Shown here: positions 9,757-18,872 of the stretch, piece by piece
Layout: the number at the start of each line of letters is the position of its first letter
How positions within the stretch are numbered: position 1 is the first letter of the stretch
NCBI GenBank assembly: GCA_025361565.1
Contig: JANYKN010000125.1
Span: forward strand, 202,344 to 266,343
DNA: 64,000 bases
Direction of reading: 5' to 3'
DNA from: Bacteroidota bacterium
Lineage (GTDB): Bacteria; Bacteroidota; Bacteroidia; Bacteroidales; NBLH01
Notes under the pieces: model-generated
Told to the model about the DNA's origin: nothing
Seen by the model: the letters and a program-made list of their open reading frames with translations, nothing else
Database searches by the model: none
Program-made: the position numbers and the translations under genes

Positions 9757-12204
9757 TTATTCGTTAACAATTGACATGATATCGGCAAAAACCCCCGAAG
9801 CTGTAACTTCGGCGCCTGCTCCGGCACCTTTTACAATTAACGGTTGTTCCTTATAACGTTTGGAATAAACCATTACAATATTATCTTTTCCATCCAACTG
9901 ATAATAAGGGGCTTCCTTGCCGACACTTAAAAGTGCAACGCTTGCTTTGCCTTGATCAAAAATGGCAGTTACACGTAGTTTTTGACCCAGAGATTCAGAT
10001 TTCTTGCGTATATCTTCAAAGAAATCCCTGTTTTTCTTAAGTGCTTCAATGAATGCTTCTTTGGGTTCAACTTGCAATATTTCTTCGGGTATGAATTTTT
10101 CGTTTCGGATATCTTCAATTTCCATGGCACATCCAGATTCCCGAGCCAAAATCAAAATTTTCCGCATTACGTCGATTCCGCTTAAATCAATCCGTGGATC
10201 CGGCTCGGTATAGCCTTCTTCCATGGCTCTTATTACCACTTCATCAAAATTACTTTGAGCATTAAAGTTGTTGAATATAAAATTCAGGCTGCCTGAAAGT
10301 ACGGCTTCAATTTTTATAATTTTATCGCCACTCTTAATCATATCCCTAATTGTTTTTATAACCGGAAGTCCAGCTGCAACATTGGTTTCATAAAGAAATT
10401 TGACATTCTTTTTGGTAGCCAATTCATTCAAATAACGATAGTTTTTATAGGCTGATGAAGCAGCAATTTTATTAGAAGCAACAACTGAAATACTTCCTTG
10501 CAAAATACTGGAATACAAACCTGCAATGTCAGCACTTGCCGTATTATCGATAAAAACGCTATTGCGAAGGTTCAATCCCTTCATTGTTTTCACAAATTTT
10601 TGAGCATCCATTTGCTCGCCTTTTTCCATTAAATCCTTTTCCCACGAATCTAATTTAATAAAACTGCTCTCAAATAACATTTTACGGCTGTTGGCTAAAC
10701 CAACTATTCGGATTTCAAGTTTAAACTCTTTCTTCAGATAATCAGATTGTTCATTAAGTTGCATCAAAAGTTTGTTTCCGACATTCCCCACACCAATAAC
10801 AAACAGATGTATTTTTTTTAATTCTGATAAGAAGAAGCTTTCATGCAAAACATTCAATGCTTTTTTAACATCGTCTTTTTTGATAACTATCGAAATATTC
10901 CGCTCGGTAGAACCCTGCGCTATTGCCCTAACATTGACCCCATTGGTACCAAGGGCATGAAATGTTTTTCCGCTCAAACCGATTGATTCCTTCATATTAT
11001 CTCCAACCAAAGCAACAATTGCAAGTTTTTCATCCACATGAACCTCATCAATTTTATTCAACTTCATTTCAGAAGCAAATTCAATATTCAGAACTTCAAC
11101 TGCATTATCTACATTACTTTGATTGATACCAATTGTGATTGTATGTTCCGAAGAAGCCAGAGTAATAAAAATAACATTGATTTTGTTCTGCGAAAGCGTT
11201 GAAAACAAACGAGATGCAATGCCACTAACTCCAATCATGCCACCGCCGGTCAAAGTCAAAAGAGCAACATCATCAATATGTGAAAGTCCTTTAACATCCC
11301 TTCCGGTTGGATCAATTTCTTTACTGATTAGAGTACCTTTTTCATCAGGAGCAAAGGTGTTTTTAATCAAAACTGGTATTCCTTTTTTCATCACAGGCTG
11401 AAGGGTTGGCGGATAAATAACCTTTGCCCCAAAATGCGAAAGTTCCATGGCTTCCTCGTACGAAAGCCGTTCCAAGGTATAAGCACTTGAAACAATATTT
11501 GGATCAGCTGTCATTACGCCATTCACATCAGTCCAGATTTCGAGCACGCTTGCATTTATGGCCGAAGCGATAATGGCTGCGGTATAGTCAGAACCGCCCC
11601 TTCCCAAAGTGGTGGCTCTTTTTTTTGATGACAGGGCTATAAATCCATTTACAATGACATTTTTACGCAAGCCAATCAGTCTTTCCCTGATATTGTAATA
11701 GCTTAAATCAAAATCAACATTGGCATTTCCAAAATTTTCATCGGTGATAATCAGATCCCTGGCATCAATATGCACAGTTTCAATTCCTCTTGAGTTAAAG
11801 GCTTGGGCAATAATGATTGCAGATAATCTTTCGCCAAAACTAAGCAAGTAATCTTTTGTTTTTAAGGATATTTCATTCAGTAAATAAATTCCATGACAAA
11901 TGTCTTTGAGTTCAGTAGCCAGACTTTTTATCTCACCTATAATCTCGCGAAGCTTCCCATTATCAATTAATTGTTGAGCAGTTTCAATATGTTTGGCTTC
12001 AATATCATAGACTTTCATTTCGTATTTTAAATCGCGGGCCAATGCCAATTGTCCACATTCCACAATTGAATTTGTAACACCACCAAACGCGGAAACAACA
12101 GTCAATACATTGTCATCGTGTATCTTTCCTTTTACTATATCAATTACCTTTAGAATGTTGGTGGGATTTGCAACAGAAGTTCCTCCAAATTTTAATACCT
12201 TCAT
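9757..12204 (-). CDS. thrA: Bifunctional aspartokinase / homoserine dehydrogenase
   Basis: The 815-aa fusion carries aspartokinase at the N-terminus (KFGGTSVANP at residues 4-13; GRGGSDYTA near 205), two ACT-type regulatory domains (about 310-460), and homoserine dehydrogenase at the C-terminus (GVGNVGNKLL nucleotide-binding loop near 472; YTEPDPRIDLSG near 665). It makes both the first and third steps of threonine synthesis and is usually feedback-inhibited by threonine through the ACT domains. It is the first gene of the thr operon and is preceded by a leader rich in Thr codons with a hairpin. Confidence 0.96.
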   Translation of the reverse strand: MKVLKFGGTSVANPTNILKVIDIVKGKIHDDNVLTVVSAFGGVTNSIVECGQLALARDLKYEMKVYDIEAKHIETAQQLIDNGKLREIIGEIKSLATELKDICHGIYLLNEISLKTKDYLLSFGERLSAIIIAQAFNSRGIETVHIDARDLIITDENFGNANVDFDLSYYNIRERLIGLRKNVIVNGFIALSSKKRATTLGRGGSDYTAAIIASAINASVLEIWTDVNGVMTADPNIVSSAYTLERLSYEEAMELSHFGAKVIYPPTLQPVMKKGIPVLIKNTFAPDEKGTLISKEIDPTGRDVKGLSHIDDVALLTLTGGGMIGVSGIASRLFSTLSQNKINVIFITLASSEHTITIGINQSNVDNAVEVLNIEFASEMKLNKIDEVHVDEKLAIVALVGDNMKESIGLSGKTFHALGTNGVNVRAIAQGSTERNISIVIKKDDVKKALNVLHESFFLSELKKIHLFVIGVGNVGNKLLMQLNEQSDYLKKEFKLEIRIVGLANSRKMLFESSFIKLDSWEKDLMEKGEQMDAQKFVKTMKGLNLRNSVFIDNTASADIAGLYSSILQGSISVVASNKIAASSAYKNYRYLNELATKKNVKFLYETNVAAGLPVIKTIRDMIKSGDKIIKIEAVLSGSLNFIFNNFNAQSNFDEVVIRAMEEGYTEPDPRIDLSGIDVMRKILILARESGCAMEIEDIRNEKFIPEEILQVEPKEAFIEALKKNRDFFEDIRKKSESLGQKLRVTAIFDQGKASVALLSVGKEAPYYQLDGKDNIVMVYSKRYKEQPLIVKGAGAGAEVTASGVFADIMSIVNE

Positions 12205-12243
12205 AGTGATTTATTTTTTCTGAATATTTTTATAAAAATACGA

Positions 12244-12347
12244 ATCAAACATCATTTGTTTGATATTTTCAGGAAATAAATTCCCAACCTTGGATTATAT
12301 GAAAAGATTTAACCCCTAAGGGTCGTTGTTGTTGATGTAAATGTAGT
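12244..12347 (-). promoter_or_regulatory. Putative threonine-operon attenuator (Thr-rich leader and hairpin)
   Basis: Reading leftwards, codons at 12347-12321 are ACT ACA TTT ACA TCA ACA, then ACA ACG ACC (T-T-F-T-S-T-T-T-T), followed by L-R-G and a stop at 12309-12311. About 45 bases further, just before thrA, is a hairpin with perfect 8-base arms ATCAAACA / TGTTTGAT (12244-12264) followed by a T-rich stretch. This is the layout of a transcription attenuator sensing charged tRNA-Thr. The weak point is the leader start: in this frame the first usable codon is a TTG at 12446, while the nearby ATG is in another frame. The rest of the gap (12348-12711) shows no further gene. Confidence 0.55.
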
Positions 12348-12711
12348 GGAAAAGGATAGAGAGCAAACATAAATAAATACAGAAAAACAAGCAAAATGAT
12401 TTTTCTGATTGGAATATGAAAGCGATATATTGTTTTTTGACTTCAATTTCGTTTTATTTGGGTGCTAAATTAGTTATTTTATTATTACGACCAAACTAAT
12501 TGCTGTGATTTTTAGGATTTATATGTTTCAATATCGCAAAAAAATAAATTTAAAGTGCTGAATTAGTATATTTTATCTAAATATTTCAAAACCGATTAAA
12601 ATATTTATATCTCAAAGCAGAACTATCTTATCAAAGGGTTCATGGTAACCTACAGATTATAAAGTGTATTATAAGCATTATATAAAATATTTTTCCTTAA
12701 GGTTCATTCTG

Positions 12712-13863
12712 CTATTCATCCACAATTATATTGTTTTTTAAAACTATTTTCAAGCCAATAAATCCAATGATCCCTGCGGCCAATGAAGAAAGTAGGATTA
12801 CAAATTTTGCATTGTTTATTATTGTATAGTCGTCAAAAGCTAGCAAAGTGATAAATATGGACATGGTGAATCCAATTCCACCTAAAAACCCAACTCCAAG
12901 AATAGATTTCCAATTTAAGTCGTTTGGTAATTTGCACAGGCCAAAGCTTACAGCTAAAAAACTCAATAAAAAAATCCCTAAAGGTTTTCCAAAAATAAGT
13001 CCTAATGCAATTCCCAAACTATAATTCTGGGTTAATGTTTCACCAATATTTGAGCTCAAAACGATTGCTGTGTTGGCCAAAGCAAACAATGGAAGTATAA
13101 AAAAAGCAACTGGGTTGTGTAAAAAATGCTGCATAATATACGAAGGAGATTTTTCGTCCCCACTACCAAAAGGTATGGCAAAGGCCAGTAAAACTCCTGT
13201 AATAGTGGCATGAACCCCAGAGTTGAGCATAAAATACCACATAGCAACTCCACCAATTAAATAAGGAATTAAGTTCTTTACTTTGAGCCTGTTCAAAGCA
13301 ATTAAAAGCGCAAAAATTCCCATTGCTATCAATAAGTTTGACCATAAAAGGGTTTTGGTATAGAAAATTGCAATAATTAGAATGGCCCCCAAATCATCGA
13401 TTACAGCTAGAGCAGTTAAAAATATTTTAAGAGATACTGGAACTTTATTGCCTAACAATGATAATATTCCCAATGCAAAAGCAATATCTGTGGCCATTGG
13501 GATTCCAGCACCTGATTTAGTTTCTGCACCAAAATTCAAAAGTAAAAAAAGACCTGCGGGAACCAACATACCTCCCAACGCACCAAAAATCGGCAACAAA
13601 GCATCCTTGATTTTGGATAACTCGCCCAGGTATATTTCTCTTTCCAATTCCAGACCGATTAACAAAAAGAAAATCGTCATCATCCCATCATTAATCCAAT
13701 ATTCAATTGAATTTCCACTAATTTGAGTGTGCCAAAAATGAATATATTCAGTTCCGAAATTCAAATTTGCAATAACTAAAGAAAAAATGGTGCAACCGAT
13801 TAGTATCAATCCGCCAGCTTTTTCACTATCAAAAAATTCTTTAAATAATCCTGTAAATTTCAT
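12712..13863 (-). CDS. nhaA: Na+/H+ antiporter NhaA
   Basis: The 383-aa inner-membrane protein has the usual length and about 11-12 hydrophobic segments. The ion-binding aspartates are visible: MATDIAFALGIL (equivalent of Asp133) and VIDDLGAILIIA (equivalents of Asp163/Asp164). It also has the LIGLELEREI stretch of helix 2. It exports sodium in exchange for protons at high pH or salt. Single gene, with long non-coding stretches on both sides. Confidence 0.95.
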   Translation of the reverse strand: MKFTGLFKEFFDSEKAGGLILIGCTIFSLVIANLNFGTEYIHFWHTQISGNSIEYWINDGMMTIFFLLIGLELEREIYLGELSKIKDALLPIFGALGGMLVPAGLFLLLNFGAETKSGAGIPMATDIAFALGILSLLGNKVPVSLKIFLTALAVIDDLGAILIIAIFYTKTLLWSNLLIAMGIFALLIALNRLKVKNLIPYLIGGVAMWYFMLNSGVHATITGVLLAFAIPFGSGDEKSPSYIMQHFLHNPVAFFILPLFALANTAIVLSSNIGETLTQNYSLGIALGLIFGKPLGIFLLSFLAVSFGLCKLPNDLNWKSILGVGFLGGIGFTMSIFITLLAFDDYTIINNAKFVILLSSLAAGIIGFIGLKIVLKNNIIVDE

Positions 13864-14026
13864 TCTTTAATATTGTTGTTATTATGGATATTCGCGGCTA
13901 AAGTATTGAGAACTTTATTTTCAAACTATCCGAAATCCTTATAATATTTATAGTACCTTGAAGGTGGAGTTATATTTTCAATTGATAATTTAGTCTAAGC
14001 AATTTCAAATATTCCTAAACAGCTTT

Positions 14027-14464
14027 TTAAAATAGGAATGGGATTATCCTTTTGGTGTGTTTAGAATATGTAGCATAATCGTCATAAGTCAACAATAATG
14101 ATTTTTCTTCCAATATCATTCTCATAAAAAGTCCTCCGGTTATTAAAAAAACAGCTGCAAATGTCTCAATAAAAGGATAAGAAATTACAGACGCCCATGA
14201 AAAATAAATAATCGCAGCATAAATCGGATGTCGAAGAAAACGATATGGTCCGGTGGTTACAAGTTTTCCTTGCGTAGTATCTGCTGTAGCATTAAAACTC
14301 CGAAGCCCAAATGTTAAACGTGCCCAAATCATAAAAGCAACAGAACAAATTTGAATTAGGATTGAAATAGGATTTTTTGAAAGAATGTAATTTTTTTCCA
14401 GTAGAAAAACCAGACCAAGTAGTGCTATTCCAAATCCAATTAATGAAAAGATTTTTGAATTCAT
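14027..14464 (-). CDS. Isoprenylcysteine carboxyl methyltransferase-like membrane protein
   Basis: The 145-aa protein has four hydrophobic segments and the C-terminal signature of the ICMT/PEMT-like methyltransferases: GPYRFLRHPIYAA near residue 85, followed by a final EEKSLLLTYDDYATY segment. The bacterial members (often called isoprenylcysteine carboxylmethyltransferase family) are SAM-dependent membrane methyltransferases of unclear substrate. The ATG at 14464 (MNSKIFS) is preferred; the reading frame extends 26 codons upstream but with non-membrane-like sequence. Confidence 0.75.
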   Translation of the reverse strand: MNSKIFSLIGFGIALLGLVFLLEKNYILSKNPISILIQICSVAFMIWARLTFGLRSFNATADTTQGKLVTTGPYRFLRHPIYAAIIYFSWASVISYPFIETFAAVFLITGGLFMRMILEEKSLLLTYDDYATYSKHTKRIIPFLF

Positions 14465-14583
14465 TTTTTTTGATTTAATAATTATCAATTCACATAAACT
14501 CAATTCCAGAACCTGGCAGGCATGTTGACCAAGAAGCAACAAAACCTTTAAATTAAGCCAAATAGCTCAATTTGATTACGGAT

Positions 14584-15036
14584 TTAAAAAGAATGTTCCT
14601 TAATGTTCTCAATTAAATTATATAAATTTTCAACCTGTGGAATTTGATATCTTCGGCAAACAATATCAACATTACCTTTTTTCCAATAACCTTTGGGGCA
14701 ACAAACCAACATCTTTTTTGTTTGGGCAAACAATCCAAGCTCCAATAACGAAATGGGCGACTGTGTTTTAGGATCAAAATACATTACAATTAAATCAGCT
14801 CTCTCCTGGCCTTTCAATTCCCATTCTACTTGTTCGAAAAAAAGTGGGTTTTCAATTTCTTCTTTCCAACTTTCATCCCAATCTTTCCTTCTTGGATTCA
14901 ATATAATAACATCTTGATTATCTATATGTTTCATTAGATTTTCTTGCCAGTTTTCAGCATGATCTTGTTCAATGCTTCCAGCAAGAAAAATAGTATTTCC
15001 CTTTTCGGGGATTGGGTTTGGAGGATAGATTATCAT
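14584..15036 (-). CDS. Nucleoside 2-deoxyribosyltransferase-like protein
   Basis: A 150-aa soluble protein with the features of the nucleoside 2-deoxyribosyltransferase-like family. It has an N-terminal IFLAGSIEQDHAENW, where the Gly-Ser-Ile loop binds nucleotide, a central ILNPRRKDWDESW, and a C-terminal SLLELGLFAQTKK whose Glu is the usual nucleophile. Such enzymes cut or exchange the glycosidic bond of deoxynucleosides; the exact role here is unknown. It is leftward and may form a unit with the preceding methyltransferase-like gene. Confidence 0.7.
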   Translation of the reverse strand: MIIYPPNPIPEKGNTIFLAGSIEQDHAENWQENLMKHIDNQDVIILNPRRKDWDESWKEEIENPLFFEQVEWELKGQERADLIVMYFDPKTQSPISLLELGLFAQTKKMLVCCPKGYWKKGNVDIVCRRYQIPQVENLYNLIENIKEHSF

Positions 15037-15040
15037 GATA

Positions 15041-15250
15041 TTAGAATTTAGTCATTAGAAATTAGAATTTTGATATTTGTTCATCCATAAACTCAAAAAA
15101 TAAAAACATTAAGCCACTAATGCACGAATAAATATGGTTATATGAGTTTGAATATCATATAATTGAACTCAATAATTTAATCATAAATTCGTGCATTAGT
15201 GGCTAAAAAATATTTTGTGGATGCACATTAATTAGAATTTAGACATTAGA
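15041..15250. repeat. Palindromic element flanked by 19-bp direct repeats
   Basis: Two perfect 18-base inverted arms, AGCCACTAATGCACGAAT at 15112-15129 and its complement at 15187-15204, enclose an AT-rich spacer that itself can pair (TATATGA / TCATATA). Outside them lie near-identical direct repeats TTAGAATTTAGTCATTAGA (15041-15059) and TTAGAATTTAGACATTAGA (15232-15250). It resembles a non-autonomous mobile or REP-like insertion between yebC and the nucleoside deoxyribosyltransferase-like gene. Confidence 0.6.
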
Positions 15251-15312
15251 TACTTATTGGTTTTTCATTTTTTAATTTCCAGTTTCCAATGACTAATTTC
15301 TTTTTTAATTAT

Positions 15313-16059
15313 TTATTCCTGAAGCTCTTTCTCCAACTCATCCGTCATTTCCAAATCGTGGAAAACGTTTTGTACATCATCGTCGTCTTCGAGCATTTCA
15401 ATCAATCTCAATACTTTATGAGCTGTGGATAAATCTACAGTTTTAGTAGTGTTCGGAATTCTTTGAAGTTCAGCATTTTCGGCTTCAATGTTCATCTCTT
15501 CCAATTTCTTTTGCATTTTACCAAAATCTTCAAGAGCAGTAGTAATAATAAAATGATCCTCAGTTGTTTCAATATCTTCTAAGCCTGAGTCAATCAGTTC
15601 CAGTTCAATTTCTTCAATATTTAAATTACCTTTTGCAATGGTAAAAATCCCTTTCCTGTCAAATAAAAAGGATAGTGATCCATTTTTGCCCAATGTACCA
15701 CCTCGTTTAGAAAAAATTGATCGAACATTGCTTACCGTACGTTGATTATTATCAGTGAGGCATTCAACAAAAATTCCAACACCTCCGGGACCTGTTCCTT
15801 CAAAGGTGGTTTCACTGTAATTTTCACCTGCCCCTTCTCCTTTGGTAATTGCCCTTGCTATTACATCTTTAGGCACATTGGCACCTTTGGCATTTTGAAT
15901 TGCACTTTTCAATCTGGGATTCATTTCGGGTGAATTGCCTCCACCCTCCTTTACTGCAATGGTTATTTCTTTTGCAATCCTTGAAAAAATCTTCGATCTT
16001 TTGGCATCAAGCGCCCCTTTCTTCCTTTTAATGGTAGACCATTTACTATGTCCTGACAT
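15313..16059 (-). CDS. yebC: YebC/PmpR family protein (transcription/translation regulator)
   Basis: A 248-aa protein starting MSGHSKWSTIKRKKGALDAKR, the signature of the YebC/TACO1 family. The central GTGPGGVGIFVECLTDN and a C-terminal acidic region also match. The family is described as DNA-binding regulators and, for some members, as translation activators at proline stretches. The ATG at 16059 is chosen because the family signature begins exactly there; the frame extends 24 codons upstream without similarity. It is divergent from miaB. Confidence 0.93.
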   Translation of the reverse strand: MSGHSKWSTIKRKKGALDAKRSKIFSRIAKEITIAVKEGGGNSPEMNPRLKSAIQNAKGANVPKDVIARAITKGEGAGENYSETTFEGTGPGGVGIFVECLTDNNQRTVSNVRSIFSKRGGTLGKNGSLSFLFDRKGIFTIAKGNLNIEEIELELIDSGLEDIETTEDHFIITTALEDFGKMQKKLEEMNIEAENAELQRIPNTTKTVDLSTAHKVLRLIEMLEDDDDVQNVFHDLEMTDELEKELQE

Positions 16060-16199
16060 AAATAATTGTTTCGTTTTTGGATTATATTGATTTATCACAA
16101 AATTGCAAAAAAAATACAAATTATTGGTCAAATTTGTGGCATTTCGCTAAAATTCTGTATAAAAGATAAAGAAGTCTTTTATTTTAGCCAAAATTCTTC

Positions 16200-16207
16200 T
16201 AATTTTG
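16200..16207 (+). promoter_or_regulatory. Putative miaB promoter -7 box
   Basis: TAATTTTG matches the Bacteroidetes TAnnTTTG box, 36 bases before the miaB ATG. A clear -33 element is not evident. The gene also has an unusually good ribosome-binding site for this window, AGAGGAG at about 16232-16238. Confidence 0.4.
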
Positions 16208-16243
16208 TAGCAATAAAATGAAACCGAAATTAGAGGAGAAAGC

Positions 16244-17632
16244 ATGGCTATTGAACTAGATATCAAGAAATTAACAGGACTGCAACCAATCATTGTAAAA
16301 GCCAATCCAGCAGCACATTCCAAGATGTACATCGAAACTTATGGATGCCAGATGAACGTTGCCGATAGCGAAGTGGTTGTTTCTATCCTGGCCCAAGAAG
16401 GTTTTAGCCTGACAGAAAACTATAAAGAAGCTGATTTAATTCTGATCAATACCTGCTCCATCAGGGATAATGCAGAACAGCGCATATTTAACCGACTAAA
16501 CGAGTTCAAAAGCCTAAAGAAACAAAGAAAAGGTTTGTTGGTGGGCATTATTGGCTGCATGGCCGAGCGCTTGAAAGAAGATTTATTGGAAAAAGTAAAA
16601 TTGGTCGATTTAGTAGTTGGTCCGGATGCATACCGTGATTTACCAAAATTGGTGCGGGAAGCAGAAGGAGGACAGCGTGCAATCAACGTATTGTTATCTC
16701 GCGAGGAAACTTATGCAGAAATTAGTCCCGTAAGGTTGGATAAAAATGGAGTATCCTCATTTGTTTCAATTATGCGCGGTTGCGACAACATGTGTGCCTT
16801 TTGTGTAGTGCCATATACAAGAGGAAGGGAACGTAGCCGAAATCCCGAAACCATTTTAAACGAAATAAGGGAATTGCTGGAAAAAGGTTATAAAGAAGTT
16901 ACCCTTTTGGGTCAAAACGTGGACAAATATAACTGGAACAATAGCGAGGTTAGTTTTGCCCGATTACTTGAGATGACTGCTTTGTTGACACCTGATCTAA
17001 GAGTTAGATTTTCAACATCTTACCCGCAAGATATGACCGATGAAGTTTTGTATACGATTGCTAAATATCCAAATATTTGTAATTATATTCACCTACCGGT
17101 TCAATCCGGAAGTACTGAAATACTAGAAAAAATGCGCCGAGGTTATACCCGTGAGTGGTATATGGACAGAATTAGTGCCATCAAAAGGATTATCCCGGAT
17201 TGCGCCATTTCATCCGATTTTATAACCGGTTTTTGCAACGAAACAGAAGAGGATCACCAACAAACCCTTTCGTTAATGGAATGGGTAGGTTTTGAGTATG
17301 CCTACATGTTTAAATATTCCGAAAGACCAAACACCTTTGCCGCCAGAAAAATGCCCGATGATGTGCCCGAAGAAGTCAAAAGCCGTCGCCTGGACGAAAT
17401 CATGGAACTTCAACACAAACTATCACACCAAAGCAATTTGAGGGACATTGGAAAAACATTTGAAGTACTGGTTGAAGGCATTTCAAAAAAATCGGATGAA
17501 CGCTTATTCGGCCGAAACCAACAAAGCAAAGTGGTGGTTTTTAACAAAAAAGATAAAAAGATTGGCGATTATGTGATGGTTAAAATAACTACTTGTACAT
17601 CGGCTACTTTACATGGGGAGATTGTGGGGTAA
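16244..17632 (+). CDS. miaB: tRNA-2-methylthio-N6-dimethylallyladenosine synthase
   Basis: The 462-aa radical-SAM methylthiotransferase acts on A37 after MiaA. The N-terminal UPF0004 domain has its three cluster cysteines ([33 protein letters not shown]). The radical-SAM CxxxCxxC is in [19 protein letters not shown] near residue 185. A C-terminal TRAM domain (about 395-460) binds tRNA. Length is normal. Together with miaA at 4505, the complete ms2i6A pathway core is in this window. Confidence 0.96.
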   Translation: MAIELDIKKLTGLQPIIVKANPAAHSKMYIETYGCQMNVADSEVVVSILAQEGFSLTENYKEADLILINTCSIRDNAEQRIFNRLNEFKSLKKQRKGLLVGIIGCMAERLKEDLLEKVKLVDLVVGPDAYRDLPKLVREAEGGQRAINVLLSREETYAEISPVRLDKNGVSSFVSIMRGCDNMCAFCVVPYTRGRERSRNPETILNEIRELLEKGYKEVTLLGQNVDKYNWNNSEVSFARLLEMTALLTPDLRVRFSTSYPQDMTDEVLYTIAKYPNICNYIHLPVQSGSTEILEKMRRGYTREWYMDRISAIKRIIPDCAISSDFITGFCNETEEDHQQTLSLMEWVGFEYAYMFKYSERPNTFAARKMPDDVPEEVKSRRLDEIMELQHKLSHQSNLRDIGKTFEVLVEGISKKSDERLFGRNQQSKVVVFNKKDKKIGDYVMVKITTCTSATLHGEIVG

Positions 17633-17658
17633 TCCAAAAGTTGAAAATGATTTAGATC

Positions 17659-17689
17659 ATAGCTTATCACAATCTTGATTATAAGCTAT
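17659..17689. repeat. Hairpin with repeated CATAGCTTAT motif after miaB
   Basis: Arms ATAGCTTAT (17659-17667) and ATAAGCTAT (17681-17689) form a 9-bp hairpin. Related sequence recurs just downstream (CATAGCCTGT near 17702 and CATAGCTTATTTTTT near 17727). The last copy, with its T-run, could act as a terminator for miaB. Confidence 0.45.
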
Positions 17690-17878
17690 AACTAAGTTGA
17701 TCATAGCCTGTAATTGGTTTCATCATAGCTTATTTTTTCATTGATTATTCCTTATTAATAAGGACTTGAAGTGTATAAAATATTGGCAAGGAAGCCTAAG
17801 ATTTGATTTCTACCATCAAAGAAAAAGCAGCAACATCATAAAATGCCACTGCTTTTTAAACCCAAATGATTAGAAGAA

Positions 17879-18571
17879 TTATATCACCTTCAATAGAGCC
17901 GATAAAAGGAAGCTCTTCATAGTCAAATCTTTCTTATTGGTCTTGTTCCTGATTTCTAGTTGGTATTCACCCGGACTTAATGTGGTGGGTATATTAAAAA
18001 TCAGGTCCGATGGCAAGTTGCGCATAATTAACTGCACTTTTGTGGCATTGCCACCGTTGATAAAAAACAAACCTTGTAAAGGATCTTCTGTATCTATTTT
18101 TAACAATTCACCATTTATTTCAGCTGCACCGCCAGGAGTAACCGTGTCATTCTCTTCCTGAGTTGAATAATCGAAAATACGTTCAATAAATGGAGTTGCA
18201 ATCGCATATTTTACTTTTTCGAGTGCAATATTACTTGAATTAACATTAATGTCCCTACCAACAAGACAGTTGATTTTGATGCTATGCCGCAAAGGATCAA
18301 AAACATCGTCTTTATTTGTAAATACACCTCCAATGGATGGGCGCAAACGAACAAAAGGGGTATCAATTGCTTTTCCACTACTCAAAACTTCAATCATGGT
18401 GTAAGTAAGCTCCTTAACAGCGCTGGTCAGTTCGGTATCCGTAAGGGTAAGTCCCCTGCGGGTAGCCATTTTAATCAACTCATCGTAACTTACGGTTTCC
18501 TGTTGTGTAACTTTGGCCACACAGTCATCCGGGTTCTGGGTAATGTGGTTCGAATACAAAAAATACTTCAT
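17879..18571 (-). CDS. HU-like DNA-binding protein with DUF4469-type C-terminus
   Basis: A 230-aa protein with an N-terminal HU/IHF-like domain (about residues 1-125: YDELIKMATRRG, then the strand pair around TPFVRLRPSIGGVF) and a C-terminal Ig-like domain (about 135-225). This arrangement is typical of Bacteroidetes HU-like proteins with DUF4469. It likely binds DNA as a nucleoid-associated protein. It is leftward and unlinked to its neighbours; a small palindrome (AATGTTT / AAACATT, 18596-18613) lies in its upstream region. Confidence 0.75.
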   Translation of the reverse strand: MKYFLYSNHITQNPDDCVAKVTQQETVSYDELIKMATRRGLTLTDTELTSAVKELTYTMIEVLSSGKAIDTPFVRLRPSIGGVFTNKDDVFDPLRHSIKINCLVGRDINVNSSNIALEKVKYAIATPFIERIFDYSTQEENDTVTPGGAAEINGELLKIDTEDPLQGLFFINGGNATKVQLIMRNLPSDLIFNIPTTLSPGEYQLEIRNKTNKKDLTMKSFLLSALLKVI

Positions 18572-18872
18572 GGTGTTTTAATTTTAGTTAATAAAAATGT
18601 TTAGAAAAACATTGATTGAGATAAATCCCCACCAGTCAATGTATACTCATAACGCTAAAACAATTAAAAGACACTTGGATAAGACTGACTATAATTAAGA
18701 CTATTTCTATGACTGTTTCTATGGGTCAAATACGTTAGAGTTAAATTAGAGGTAGTTGCTGTATATATTTTGATAGCTATTTTGTCAATTTTCTCTTTTC
18801 ATAATTTAATATATTTAAAATTAATAAGCTAAATTAGCAGACTCATACAAAATTAAATACTCACAGAATATA
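18572..18872. other. Intergenic region upstream of the restriction island
   Basis: 301 bases between divergent genes. Apart from the small palindrome near 18600, I see no gene. It must hold the promoters of the HU-like gene and hsdM, but no convincing TAnnTTTG box with a -33 partner was found. Confidence 0.3.

Noticed and set aside
12300..12402. Leader peptide from the ATG (MFALYPF) upstream of thrA
   Set aside because: That frame lacks Thr codons; the Thr-rich run is in the other frame, so this ATG is unlikely to be the attenuator leader unless an indel is present.
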